64,000 nucleotides of DNA from Flavobacteriales bacterium (GTDB lineage: Bacteria > Bacteroidota > Bacteroidia > Flavobacteriales_F > PHOS-HE28): assembly GCA_016703105.1 (NCBI GenBank), contig JADJCS010000014.1, positions 62,001-126,000 on the forward strand. The letters are read 5' to 3'. A program made the translations under genes and the position numbers. The notes below the pieces were generated by a model. The model did not search any database and was not told the DNA's origin. It worked only from the letters and a program-made list of their open reading frames with translations. Position 1 is the first letter of the stretch. Each line of letters begins with the position of its first letter. Positions 41,942-50,250 of the stretch are shown here, one piece after another.

Positions 41942-43198
41942 ATGGCGATGATCCATGGTATAGGCACAAGTCGCCCGCCCGCCGCGCAAATGCCACCGCG
42001 CGCGGAAGACTTGCGCCAGCGTGAGGGCACCTTACCTGGCTTGCGCACATTACGCGGCGACGCCACGAATTGGCTGGCTTTACAGAATGAGCAATACGGC
42101 TCGGTGATCGGGGCTTGGCATTTCAGCAATGTCAACGGCGACCGGCTGAAGCTGGAATATGTTCCGACCGGCGGCAGTGCATATTCCGGCCTTACTTTCT
42201 GGAATAACGGCAAGGTGAGCATTGGCAACGACGTGGATATCGCTACGGACTATGAATACGCCCTCTACGTTTGGAAGGGGATCCTCACCGACAAAGTCAA
42301 GGTAGCGGTGTTGAATGAGGACCAATGGGAGGATCGCGTCTTCAAACCTGGTTATGAGCTCAAGTCCCTGCCCGAAGTGAAGACCTTCATCGCGGAGTAC
42401 GGCCATTTGCCCGGCGTACCCTCCGCCTGCGAAATGGTGGACCAAGGGCTCGATGTGCTACAGACGGACGCAATGCTCCTCAAGAAGATCGAAGAGTTGA
42501 CCTTGCACGCCATCCGGCTGGAAGAGCGGGTGAAGGAATGGAGCGTGCCGCGACCAAAGGCTCAAAGCCTTAGTGCCATGCTGCTACCCATGGCCAGTTA
42601 CTGGCGGTGCATCCAGTCGGGAGTACTCGTCACGCTAGTATCCGCATTGCCTTTTGCGATGGCCGCACAGAACGACACCGTGCACCGCATACAGCATACG
42701 ATGTACTTGGAGTTGCTCGGCAACAGCCTACAATACGGGTTAGCATACGACCTCAGTTGGCGCGTAGGGAGCAGCTGGATGTCCGCCGGTGCTGGGGCGA
42801 GTTATTTACCTGATCTAGATCCCCTTCAAGAGGGTTCACCATCGTCTTCAGAATTCACGCTGCCCGTTCAGTGGAACTGGTTCCACGGAAAGCGCCGGCA
42901 CTGGGAACACGGGCTTGGTGTAACATATGCGAGCGGGCTGGATGCACTGGGTGGTACATACGACATCCATTCGGATGCACTCTGGGCCTGCATCAAGCCG
43001 ATAGCATATCGCATCCAGAGGCCTAAGGGCGGTTTCTTCTTCAGGGCGAAGGTTTACCTGATCGCCAAAATCGCTGAATTCAATGTAGAGTGGCGCCAGT
43101 ACACCGCAGTGTATGGTGAGCCGCACATCACGATCAGCCCGTTCCTTGGCATCGACCTGGGGTACACCTTTAGAACTAAACAGCACAAGCCGAAATGA
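41942..43198 (+). CDS. Chimeric ORF: truncated tail-fibre-like chaperone domain joined to an outer-membrane barrel-like protein
   Basis: Residues about 45-200 match the C-terminal assembly module of Bacteroidota tail-fibre-like secreted proteins (LTDKVKVAVLNEDQWEDRVF, then SLPEVKTFIAEYGHLPGVPS and LLKKIEELTLHAIRLEERV). The normal N-terminus and signal peptide are missing, so this part is a 5'-truncated fragment. It runs without a stop into a second protein beginning at 42578 or 42590 (MASYWRCIQSGVLVTLVSAL) with alternating strands and a C-terminal GIDLGYTF, like a small outer-membrane barrel. The real functional gene is probably 42578-43198. It overlaps the next gene by 4 nt. Confidence 0.55.
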   Translation: MAMIHGIGTSRPPAAQMPPRAEDLRQREGTLPGLRTLRGDATNWLALQNEQYGSVIGAWHFSNVNGDRLKLEYVPTGGSAYSGLTFWNNGKVSIGNDVDIATDYEYALYVWKGILTDKVKVAVLNEDQWEDRVFKPGYELKSLPEVKTFIAEYGHLPGVPSACEMVDQGLDVLQTDAMLLKKIEELTLHAIRLEERVKEWSVPRPKAQSLSAMLLPMASYWRCIQSGVLVTLVSALPFAMAAQNDTVHRIQHTMYLELLGNSLQYGLAYDLSWRVGSSWMSAGAGASYLPDLDPLQEGSPSSSEFTLPVQWNWFHGKRRHWEHGLGVTYASGLDALGGTYDIHSDALWACIKPIAYRIQRPKGGFFFRAKVYLIAKIAEFNVEWRQYTAVYGEPHITISPFLGIDLGYTFRTKQHKPK

Positions 43199-45150
43199 GG
43201 TCGCTTAGCTTGTTGTTCACCGCGCTCGCATCCATTTGGTGCCGCGCACAGCCTCTTGCCATTAAGGAGCAATTCGACTACATAGATCAGAAGTTGATCT
43301 ATAACGGCACGTACGCTGGGGTGATCGACTACATCACCGAGAACTCAGGGAACAACCCATGGTCCGGCGCGAGTTATGGCGAGCAGGTGGGCTACTTTCT
43401 TGAAGGCTATTTGAGGATGTACGAGACCACACATGACAAGGCGTACTTGATCAAGTTCATCAACCTGTCCTTGAAAGCTATCGCGTGGCGGTACTCCAGC
43501 TACCTTTTCTGCGACAGCCACTATCAGAACGGCCTGCTCTTATGGCCGATGGCGCACTACATCCATCTCGTGGAATACGATGAACCTGAACTGAACAGCC
43601 TAGCCATTCCATCCGGCTTGATCGCCTACCAAGCGTCAACAGTGCCCATCAATGAATTCCCCTCTGCATCCCACACCTATGGAACCGTAGCCGCTTGGCT
43701 GTACAACCGCTGCTACGAAACGCTGACTACTGAGTTGGTGCTGGAATGGGACCCGGATCTAGCGCTTGATCGGTCGGTCAATGAGAATGCGAGCTTTTCG
43801 GGACCGCTGCTGTATCTAGGTCACCTTTCAACTGTCAATTCGGAGTATGCCGCGTGCGGACATTTTTTGGACAAAGGGGCGCTACAGGCCACTTTGTTCA
43901 AGGGTCTGCTGCCGGAGGAGGACAAATGCACTTGTGACGATTTTCCCCAAGGTGTGCTCCAGGTTCTTCCTAACGGCTCGTATACATGGTATCACTCCGG
44001 ATGGTCCTTACCAACCGACAATTGTGTTGTGGGTTGTGTTTCGCCCTATTATTTTTCGTCAACGCCAGATGTGGAGCTCTACACTGAATTCATAGAAGAT
44101 CTTAGTCACGCGGTTACCACGCTCATCCTTCCGCGCTTGGCGCATCAGATCGAACTCTACACGGGTGGCAACTACCCCTTCACCGACGTAGAAATGGTGC
44201 GATTTCGGAACACGTTCACCAAGAACCTATGGTCTGCCGCGGATGAGGATTTCTATAACACCACCGCCGGCACCTTAGGACCATTTTCGGATAACAATGG
44301 TCCTAACCAAGCCATAGGGTGGCACAAATACAAGTCGCTTGCTTGGATGCCCCTTTGGAAGTTCGATGCACAGGCGGGCAGCTCTCCAAATGTCTACGAC
44401 ATCATCATGGACTTCTATGAGAGCGACATGTATCCCCAGCCTGCCAATGATTTCGGCGGTCAGACCCACTACGGTGTGGCCGAGGTCGTCTCGGCCCAAT
44501 GGGAGAACGAGTGCTTCGACCTCACCCTCTTCAACCGTGAATTGGTGTACGACCAGGATTTCGCCGCCAAGGATGTGCTCACGGTGGATCCTGACGGTGA
44601 GGCGGGTGCCTCGTTCGCCGAACCGGTGATCAATGAACCACGTTTCACCGTGAACGAGGGTATCACAGCCGAATTCCGGGCGGGTGCTGCTGTGGTGTTC
44701 GAGCCCGGCTTCGAAACGATCCCAGGGAGCACGGTCACTGCGGTGATCGATCCCCTGGGTTGCGACCTGACCTATCGCGCGCCAGCCATGGTGCTCACGG
44801 GCCCCACTTACGCGAATGTGCAGGAGCCACGCGAAGCACCCGTGGTGGACACCACTGCGGTGGATCTGAGCGAAGAGATCGGCACGCACAAGGATGATGT
44901 GCACTTCTTGTATGACCAAGTAGCACATGTGGCAACGGTCCGCCTCACACTTGTGCAGGGCCGTTCCGTGCGTGTGGAGTTGAGCGACGCCCTGGGCAAA
45001 CCCGTGATGCAACGGCCCGTCGCTCCGTTACCTGTCGGTTCTCACGACCTTTCCTTGGAACTGGATGGCCTGAGTACAGGGATCTACTTCTGCAAGGTGT
45101 GGATGGATGCTTCGCCGCAGGTGTTCAAGTTCATCCAAGACGAGAACTGA
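43195..45150 (+). CDS. Secreted protein with toroid-like domain and T9SS type A signal
   Basis: This 651-residue protein has a signal peptide (MRSLSLLFTALASIWCRAQ), then a helical domain (YGEQVGYFLEGYLRMYETTH, AYLIKFINLSLKAIAWRY) reminiscent of alpha/alpha-toroid sugar epimerases or lyases, although no catalytic residues can be assigned. About residues 485-525 contain a stack motif (FRAGAAVVFEPGFETIPGS) common before T9SS tails. The sorting domain follows (VRVELSDALGKPVMQR, LSTGIYFCKVWMD). It overlaps the upstream ORF by ATGA. Enzyme activity is a guess. Confidence 0.8.
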   Translation: MRSLSLLFTALASIWCRAQPLAIKEQFDYIDQKLIYNGTYAGVIDYITENSGNNPWSGASYGEQVGYFLEGYLRMYETTHDKAYLIKFINLSLKAIAWRYSSYLFCDSHYQNGLLLWPMAHYIHLVEYDEPELNSLAIPSGLIAYQASTVPINEFPSASHTYGTVAAWLYNRCYETLTTELVLEWDPDLALDRSVNENASFSGPLLYLGHLSTVNSEYAACGHFLDKGALQATLFKGLLPEEDKCTCDDFPQGVLQVLPNGSYTWYHSGWSLPTDNCVVGCVSPYYFSSTPDVELYTEFIEDLSHAVTTLILPRLAHQIELYTGGNYPFTDVEMVRFRNTFTKNLWSAADEDFYNTTAGTLGPFSDNNGPNQAIGWHKYKSLAWMPLWKFDAQAGSSPNVYDIIMDFYESDMYPQPANDFGGQTHYGVAEVVSAQWENECFDLTLFNRELVYDQDFAAKDVLTVDPDGEAGASFAEPVINEPRFTVNEGITAEFRAGAAVVFEPGFETIPGSTVTAVIDPLGCDLTYRAPAMVLTGPTYANVQEPREAPVVDTTAVDLSEEIGTHKDDVHFLYDQVAHVATVRLTLVQGRSVRVELSDALGKPVMQRPVAPLPVGSHDLSLELDGLSTGIYFCKVWMDASPQVFKFIQDEN

Positions 45151-45296
45151 AGTATCAGCCCCTGCCGGCGTGAGGTGGCCGAGCAGACCGGACAGGAAGG
45201 CTGCGCACCCTTTTGTTGGATTCGTTACACCCGTCATGCACAGCCGATCGGTGGAAGTCCGCTGTTGGGTCGTGTCCTACCGGTCCTGGCTCGGGA

Positions 45297-45303
45297 TAGC
45301 TTG
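45297..45303 (+). promoter_or_regulatory. -7 box (TAnnTTG) 5 nt before start codon
   Basis: TAGCTTG, then GCGCC, then the ATG at 45309. Confidence 0.45.
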
Positions 45304-45308
45304 GCGCC

Positions 45309-45836
45309 ATGGAACGCTACGCCTTACTTCTCTCGATCGCGCTTATCGCCGGCTGTGGTGATGGGAAACAGGATGCCGCGGATAAGATGGCCGAAGAGGC
45401 CGCTGCCGACAGCACCACCGCCGCTGTTCTGGATCTGAGCACCTACGACACGCCCTTGCTCATCACCCCGCCGGACGCGCAATTCCTCGGGGGCGCCCAG
45501 GCCACGGCGGCCTGGAACGAAGAGTTCGGCCGCGTCGAGGTCCGGGCCGGAGAGCATTTCGCCTTGAACATCGCCGAAGGACCGGGCGACCTCGCCCGCT
45601 TGAAGGCCGATCTGGAGCGCGACATGCTGCGGAAGCACACCATGATCGAAGAGACCCCGGACCGTCTGGTGTACCGCTCCCAATTCCCGGATGATGCAGG
45701 CGTTTTCGTCCACTTTCTTCGTGTTGTACAGATCGCTGGAAGGACGTTTGAAGTGACCGATCACGATGAGGGCCGCTTCACCGAAGAGGACGTGCGCCGT
45801 ATGCTGGGATCGGTGGCGCCGAAACAGCCTGTTTGA
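45309..45836 (+). CDS. Lipoprotein of unknown function
   Basis: This 175-residue protein has a lipoprotein signal (LLLSIALIAGCGDG), followed by an acidic, alanine-rich linker and a compact domain (RVEVRAGEHFALNIAEGPGD, then FVHFLRVVQIAGRTFEVTD). No family was recognised. It overlaps the following DUF1684 gene by 4 nt (ATGA), so the two are probably co-translated. Confidence 0.75.
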   Translation: MERYALLLSIALIAGCGDGKQDAADKMAEEAAADSTTAAVLDLSTYDTPLLITPPDAQFLGGAQATAAWNEEFGRVEVRAGEHFALNIAEGPGDLARLKADLERDMLRKHTMIEETPDRLVYRSQFPDDAGVFVHFLRVVQIAGRTFEVTDHDEGRFTEEDVRRMLGSVAPKQPV

Positions 45837-46447
45837 CCATGCGCACTGGGCTGCTGGCTTGGTGCCTTGTGGTCCCTTTCGCGGGACGGGCACAGCCCGA
45901 TGCCGCTTGGCCGGATAGTCTCGCGGCCTATTGGTCCCGCATGGAGGCCGAGTTCGAGGACAGTGCCCATTCGCCTCTGCTGGCAGAGGACCGGGCCATC
46001 TTTGAGCATCTGGCCCGCTTTGCGCCGGATCCCGCTTTCGTGGTCACCGCCCGCTTCAAGCCCTCTGCCAAGGGACGCACTTTCGGCATGCGCACTTCCA
46101 CGGACCGCCTGCCTATGTATCAGGACATGGGCAGGCTCCATTTCACCCTAGCGGGTAGGAAGCGGACGCTCCATGCCTACCAGAACCTGGACCTGCTGAC
46201 CAAGCCTGGGTATGAACACTACCTCTTCGTACCCTTTACCGACCTCACCAACGGGACCGAGACTTACGGCGGCGGCCGGTACCTGGACCTTACCGGCCCA
46301 CTTGGACCAACGGTCGTCCTGGACTTCAACCGGGCCTACAACCCCTATTGCGCCTACAACCACCGCTATTCCTGCCCCATCCCACCGCAGGAGAACCACC
46401 TGGACCTGCCGGTGCGGGCGGGGGTGATGAAGTTCCACGAACACTAG
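45833..46447 (+). CDS. DUF1684 domain protein, exported
   Basis: This 204-residue protein has a signal peptide (MTMRTGLLAWCLVVPFAG) and the DUF1684 C-terminal signature: YLFVPFTDLTNGTETYGGGR, LDFNRAYNPYCAYNHRYSCP and PQENHLDLPVRAGVM. Function unknown; the invariant NPYCAY...CP.P..EN pattern suggests a binding or catalytic site. It follows a lipoprotein gene with 4-nt overlap. Confidence 0.9.
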   Translation: MTMRTGLLAWCLVVPFAGRAQPDAAWPDSLAAYWSRMEAEFEDSAHSPLLAEDRAIFEHLARFAPDPAFVVTARFKPSAKGRTFGMRTSTDRLPMYQDMGRLHFTLAGRKRTLHAYQNLDLLTKPGYEHYLFVPFTDLTNGTETYGGGRYLDLTGPLGPTVVLDFNRAYNPYCAYNHRYSCPIPPQENHLDLPVRAGVMKFHEH

Positions 46448-46551
46448 CGCCGCGCAACTTGCGCCCCCCACTGCCGTAGACACGGCCCGGAACGGCTCGG
46501 AAAAGCCTTCCCGATCTTGTATCATTGTCCACTTTTCAGACCGTTCCGGAC

Positions 46552-47340
46552 ATGCGCATCGCTCCCCTCCTCCTGGCCGCCCTGGTCAGCCTGCCCTCGA
46601 TGGCGGGTGTGATCGTGCTGGAAGGCCGCTACCAGGGCAAGAACCTTTTCGTGCAGAACCCCTTCTCCGAAGCGGGGGTGGGCTTCTGTGTGTTCGAGGT
46701 GACGGTGAACGACCAGATCGCCACCGACGAGATCAATTCCAGCGCGTTCGAGATCGACCTGGGCAACTACGGCCTGAAGCTCGGCGAGGCCATCGTAGTG
46801 AAGGTGAAGCACAAGGACGGCTGTACCCCCTTGATCCTGAACCCCGAGGTGCTGAAGCCGAAAAGCACCTTCGATATCGTGGCCCAGTCGATCAGCCCGG
46901 AAGGCACCTACAAATGGACCAGTACCAACGAGACCGGCGAGCTACCCTACTTCGTGGAGCAGAAGCGCTGGAACAAGTGGGTGAAGGTGGGCGAGGTGAT
47001 GGGTGTGGGCACCCCCGGCGAGCACGGCTATGAGTTCAAGGTGACGCCGCACAGTGGCGAGAACACCTTCCGCGTGAAACAGGTGGACCTCACCAAGCGT
47101 TCCCGCTACAGCGAGCCCGTGAAGTACACCGATGCCTCCGTGGCCTTGGTGACCTGGAGCCCGCCCAAGCCGAAGGACGAGATCCTCTTCAGCGCGAACA
47201 CGCTCTATGAGATCTACGACCAGTACGGCAACATCGTGAAGCGCGGCTACGCCAACAAGATCGACATCACCACCCTGAAGAAGGACCTCTACTACCTGAA
47301 CTACGACAACAAGATGGGCGAGACCTTCTTGAAGCGCTGA
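46552..47340 (+). CDS. Exported beta-rich protein, possible short T9SS-like tail
   Basis: This 262-residue protein has a signal peptide (MRIAPLLLAALVSLPSMAG), then two Ig/fibronectin-like segments (LFVQNPFSEAGVGFCVFEVT; SGENTFRVKQVDLTKRSRYS). The C-terminus (LYEIYDQYGNIVKRGYAN, then ITTLKKDLYYLNYDNK) resembles the last strands of type A sorting domains. The frame is open upstream to 46525 without an ATG, so 46552 is used. No enzyme motif. A terminator follows. Confidence 0.75.
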   Translation: MRIAPLLLAALVSLPSMAGVIVLEGRYQGKNLFVQNPFSEAGVGFCVFEVTVNDQIATDEINSSAFEIDLGNYGLKLGEAIVVKVKHKDGCTPLILNPEVLKPKSTFDIVAQSISPEGTYKWTSTNETGELPYFVEQKRWNKWVKVGEVMGVGTPGEHGYEFKVTPHSGENTFRVKQVDLTKRSRYSEPVKYTDASVALVTWSPPKPKDEILFSANTLYEIYDQYGNIVKRGYANKIDITTLKKDLYYLNYDNKMGETFLKR

Positions 47341-47360
47341 TCGGACCAAACAGCATTTTC

Positions 47361-47394
47361 GAAGCCCTCCAACCCGGAGGGCTTCTTCTTTTTC
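47361..47394 (+). terminator. Rho-independent terminator
   Basis: A 10-bp GC-rich stem (GAAGCCCTCC / GGAGGGCTTC) with a 5-nt loop is followed by a T-rich run (TTCTTTTTCC), 20 nt after the stop of the preceding gene. Confidence 0.85.
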
Positions 47395-47429
47395 CGAGCG
47401 TATTGCGCTCGCATCGGTTACTTCGCTTT

Positions 47430-47834
47430 ATGATCCGCATCGAACATATCGGTATCGCCGTGAAGGACCTGGCAGCCGCCGAGGAGATCTACACTCGCCT
47501 ATTGGGCACCGCGAGCTACAAACGTGAGCAAGTAGAGAGCGAAGGCGTGATCACCTCCTTCTTCCGCGCCGGTCCCAATAAGATCGAGCTGCTGGAAAGC
47601 ACACGGCCCGACGGCCCCATCGCCAAGGCGATCGAGAAACGGGGCGAAGGCATCCATCACATCGCGTTCGAAGTGGCGGACATCCGTGCGGAGATGGCCC
47701 GCTTGAAGGCGGAAGGCTTCACCCTACTGAACGAAGAACCCAAGCATGGGGCCGACAATAAGCTTGTCTGTTTTGTACACCCGAAGAGCGCGAACGGTGT
47801 GCTGGTGGAGTTGTGCCAAGAGATCCCTAGTTGA
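47430..47834 (+). CDS. mce: Methylmalonyl-CoA epimerase
   Basis: This VOC-fold metalloenzyme interconverts the (R) and (S) forms of methylmalonyl-CoA in the propionate/succinate pathway. The 134-residue protein has paired beta-alpha-beta-beta-beta units and the metal ligands His6 (RIEHIGIAV), His76 (GEGIHHIAFEV) and Glu127 (GVLVELCQE). Start at the ATG at 47430, family length. It ends 2 nt from the convergent GT-C-like gene. The mutase genes are not in the window. Confidence 0.93.
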   Translation: MIRIEHIGIAVKDLAAAEEIYTRLLGTASYKREQVESEGVITSFFRAGPNKIELLESTRPDGPIAKAIEKRGEGIHHIAFEVADIRAEMARLKAEGFTLLNEEPKHGADNKLVCFVHPKSANGVLVELCQEIPS

Positions 47835-47836
47835 TC

Positions 47837-49522
47837 TCAGTTCGGCGCCATCACACGCAGGAAGGCCGCATCCATCCGGCAGCCGTTCGGCACATCGAGG
47901 TGCAGCGCGATCGTATCACCCGCTGTTTGCGGTGGGATCCGAAGTGTGTTCTTCCAACCCTTGGAACCGAGGCCTTCCACCGGCAGATGCTCCACCTTGA
48001 AACGCACGCCTTCACCGGGCCATCCCGTGGAACTGCCATCCAACAGCGCTTCGATCCGCTGCGCCGCGCCGGGCTCGAACTCCGTTCGCGTGATGTCCAG
48101 TTCAACATACCAGAGCCAGGAACCCGCTCTCGCTGGAGGTACGATCCAATGCATCGTGCCGGAACTGTCCGGTTGCCAGGTGGCGTTCGTGTCAAGCACG
48201 GGGAACATGCCTTGAGGAGCGTAGGGTGGCAGATCCTGGATACCGCCTAACGCGGCACCACGAGCAGGGTCGGTGCGCAGGAACACGTAGGCGTACTTCG
48301 AAAGATCCATCCGCGCAGGATCCAGAACGTGTGTGGCGTACTGCCAGCTCTGGAAGACGTTGAGGAGGATCAAGGGTATGCAGGCGTACACGATCCATCT
48401 CTGCCATCGCCCCCGCTTTGGATCGATCGCGAAGGCCATCGGGATGGCGAAAAGCGCCAGTATATCCACATAAGGCCGTTGACCGAACGAATCGCCGTAG
48501 GACCAGTTCCACCAAGCGCTGGTGACGTATCCGAACAGAGCAAGGAACATCACGAAGATGGCGGCACGATAGGGCGTTCGCTGGGCGAGGGTCCATAGTC
48601 CCGGGACCAATACCAGCAGCACTGGCCAATAGAACAGCAGTCCGTTCCGCGCGCTGAACAGATGTTGCAGGAACGCAGGTCGATCCCAATGGAAGCCCTC
48701 GTTCGAGTATGGCCGGACGATCCACTCGCCGCATTGGACATACCACGCAGCGCCCTGCACAAGGAGCACCGCGCCGAACGCGATGGCGAAACAGGCAAGG
48801 TCGTTCCATCGGGTTCTGTGAACGGGCGGTGCGATCCCGATGGTGGCCAATGGAAGTCCCAGGAGCAGGAGCATATCGACCGGCCGCAAAATGATCACCA
48901 ATCCCAAGAGGCCGCCCACCAGCATCCAACGCCACGCACCACCGAGCGACCAGGCGCGGCGTGCGGCCAGAAGGAAGCCAGCCACCGCGGCGAAGGAGTG
49001 TACGTGCGACATCCCTGGATGGACCACGGTCTGTACAAGGAGCCCGGTGCCCAGCGTGATCGCCACCAACATGAAGGCCGTGGCGAACTCGCCAACACCC
49101 ATGCCGAGCAACAGCCCACGGGTGAACCACAGACCGAGGAGCAGCGAGACCAATGCCGAGAGCACGATCGCCAGGTGGTATTGGAGCGAGTAGCCATCCT
49201 GCGGCCCGTTGGAGAACAACAAGGTATACGCATGCGCGGCCAGCACATAAGGTGCTTGGATCAGTGCCGTGCCGACGAAGAATTTGATCGCCTTGCCATC
49301 TCCGGCGGGAGCGAACATCCATGACTCGCCGTGCTCACTGCGGAAGTCGCCATCAACCAGGAGGACACGCAGATGTTCGTAGTAGCCCTTACCATCGTTG
49401 TTGATGGCGTACTTCCAGGCCTGCCCGTGATCGCCGAGCAACCGATAGCGCAATGATCCGCCGATGGCGATCACCATCACCAGCACAATGGCCCATCGCG
49501 CGGGGGTGGCCAGGCGGAACAT
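47837..49522 (-). CDS. GT-C-like polytopic membrane protein (paralogue A)
   Basis: This 561-residue protein has about ten membrane segments and a C-terminal soluble beta domain. The first loop has NDGKGYYEHLRVLLVDGDF, an acidic-site pattern seen in GT-C-like membrane glycosyltransferases; a later segment reads WWNWSYGDSFGQRPYVD. The closely similar gene at 50251 shares these motifs. It is likely to transfer a lipid-linked sugar to a cell-envelope product, but substrate and activity are unproven. The upstream in-frame region to 49633 lies in the intergenic/HAD end and is not used. A TACTTTG box ends 6 nt before the start. Confidence 0.72.
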   Translation of the reverse strand: MFRLATPARWAIVLVMVIAIGGSLRYRLLGDHGQAWKYAINNDGKGYYEHLRVLLVDGDFRSEHGESWMFAPAGDGKAIKFFVGTALIQAPYVLAAHAYTLLFSNGPQDGYSLQYHLAIVLSALVSLLLGLWFTRGLLLGMGVGEFATAFMLVAITLGTGLLVQTVVHPGMSHVHSFAAVAGFLLAARRAWSLGGAWRWMLVGGLLGLVIILRPVDMLLLLGLPLATIGIAPPVHRTRWNDLACFAIAFGAVLLVQGAAWYVQCGEWIVRPYSNEGFHWDRPAFLQHLFSARNGLLFYWPVLLVLVPGLWTLAQRTPYRAAIFVMFLALFGYVTSAWWNWSYGDSFGQRPYVDILALFAIPMAFAIDPKRGRWQRWIVYACIPLILLNVFQSWQYATHVLDPARMDLSKYAYVFLRTDPARGAALGGIQDLPPYAPQGMFPVLDTNATWQPDSSGTMHWIVPPARAGSWLWYVELDITRTEFEPGAAQRIEALLDGSSTGWPGEGVRFKVEHLPVEGLGSKGWKNTLRIPPQTAGDTIALHLDVPNGCRMDAAFLRVMAPN

Positions 49523-49528
49523 GCCATG

Positions 49529-49535
49529 CAAAGTA
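49529..49535 (-). promoter_or_regulatory. -7 box (TAnnTTG) 6 nt before start codon
   Basis: TACTTTG on the minus strand, then CATGGC, then the ATG at 49522. Confidence 0.4.
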
Positions 49536-49562
49536 GTAGGTGCGGATGCGGAGGACCTTCCC

Positions 49563-50207
49563 TCAAGCAAAGAGGCCGAGGCGCTTGACCAGATCCCGCA
49601 CGTTCTCATGAGCGAGTTCCAGGTGTTGCGCATGCAACCCTGCGGCTCGCGCTCCGATCACGTGTTGCATGCTGTCGTCGATGAAGAGCGTACGTTCCGC
49701 CTCGGCGTCATGTTGTTCCAACACATGGTGGAAGGCGGCTGCATCCGGTTTCCGCAAACCCATCTCACAACTGTAGTAGGCCCCATGAAAAAGGCCTTTG
49801 AAGTCCGCGATGCCGTTCTCCTTGCGGATCATCTCCGTGAACGCGGACACGTGGATCGCATTGGTATTGCTCAATAGCAATACCTGGTAACGCTTCTTTA
49901 GGCGGTCGATCAGATCGATCCGCTCCATCGGCACTGATCCGAGCATCGCGTTCCAGCACGCATCGATCTCGCGGTCCGTCAAGTCCTGCCGGAAGAGTTG
50001 CCGGATGCGGTCGCGGAACTGCGCGGGGCTCAACGCGCCGATCTCGAAGCCGTCGAAGAGATGGTCCTGCTTCGCCTGGCTGTACAGCGCATCGAACTCC
50101 TCGAAGCCCAACGCACGGAAGGCCCGTGCGCTCGCATGGTAATCGACGTCGATGAGCACGCCACCGAGGTCGAGAAGGATCGTATCGATCGCGTGGTGCG
50201 CGCTCAT
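49563..50207 (-). CDS. HAD family phosphatase (DLGGV subtype)
   Basis: This 214-residue HAD hydrolase has motif I ILLDLGGVLIDVD (nucleophile Asp13; the second Asp is replaced by Gly, as in epoxide-hydrolase-N-type HADs), motif II LLLSNTN, motif III Lys in GLRKPD, and motif IV LFIDDS. Substrate unknown, probably a small phosphorylated sugar or metabolite. It lies between two paralogous GT-C-like genes with 40- and 43-nt gaps, suggesting one transcription unit. Confidence 0.9.
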   Translation of the reverse strand: MSAHHAIDTILLDLGGVLIDVDYHASARAFRALGFEEFDALYSQAKQDHLFDGFEIGALSPAQFRDRIRQLFRQDLTDREIDACWNAMLGSVPMERIDLIDRLKKRYQVLLLSNTNAIHVSAFTEMIRKENGIADFKGLFHGAYYSCEMGLRKPDAAAFHHVLEQHDAEAERTLFIDDSMQHVIGARAAGLHAQHLELAHENVRDLVKRLGLFA

Positions 50208-50250
50208 TCGGGCGGACTTTTTCGGCGGGCGAAGATATCCGAAGGCACCG

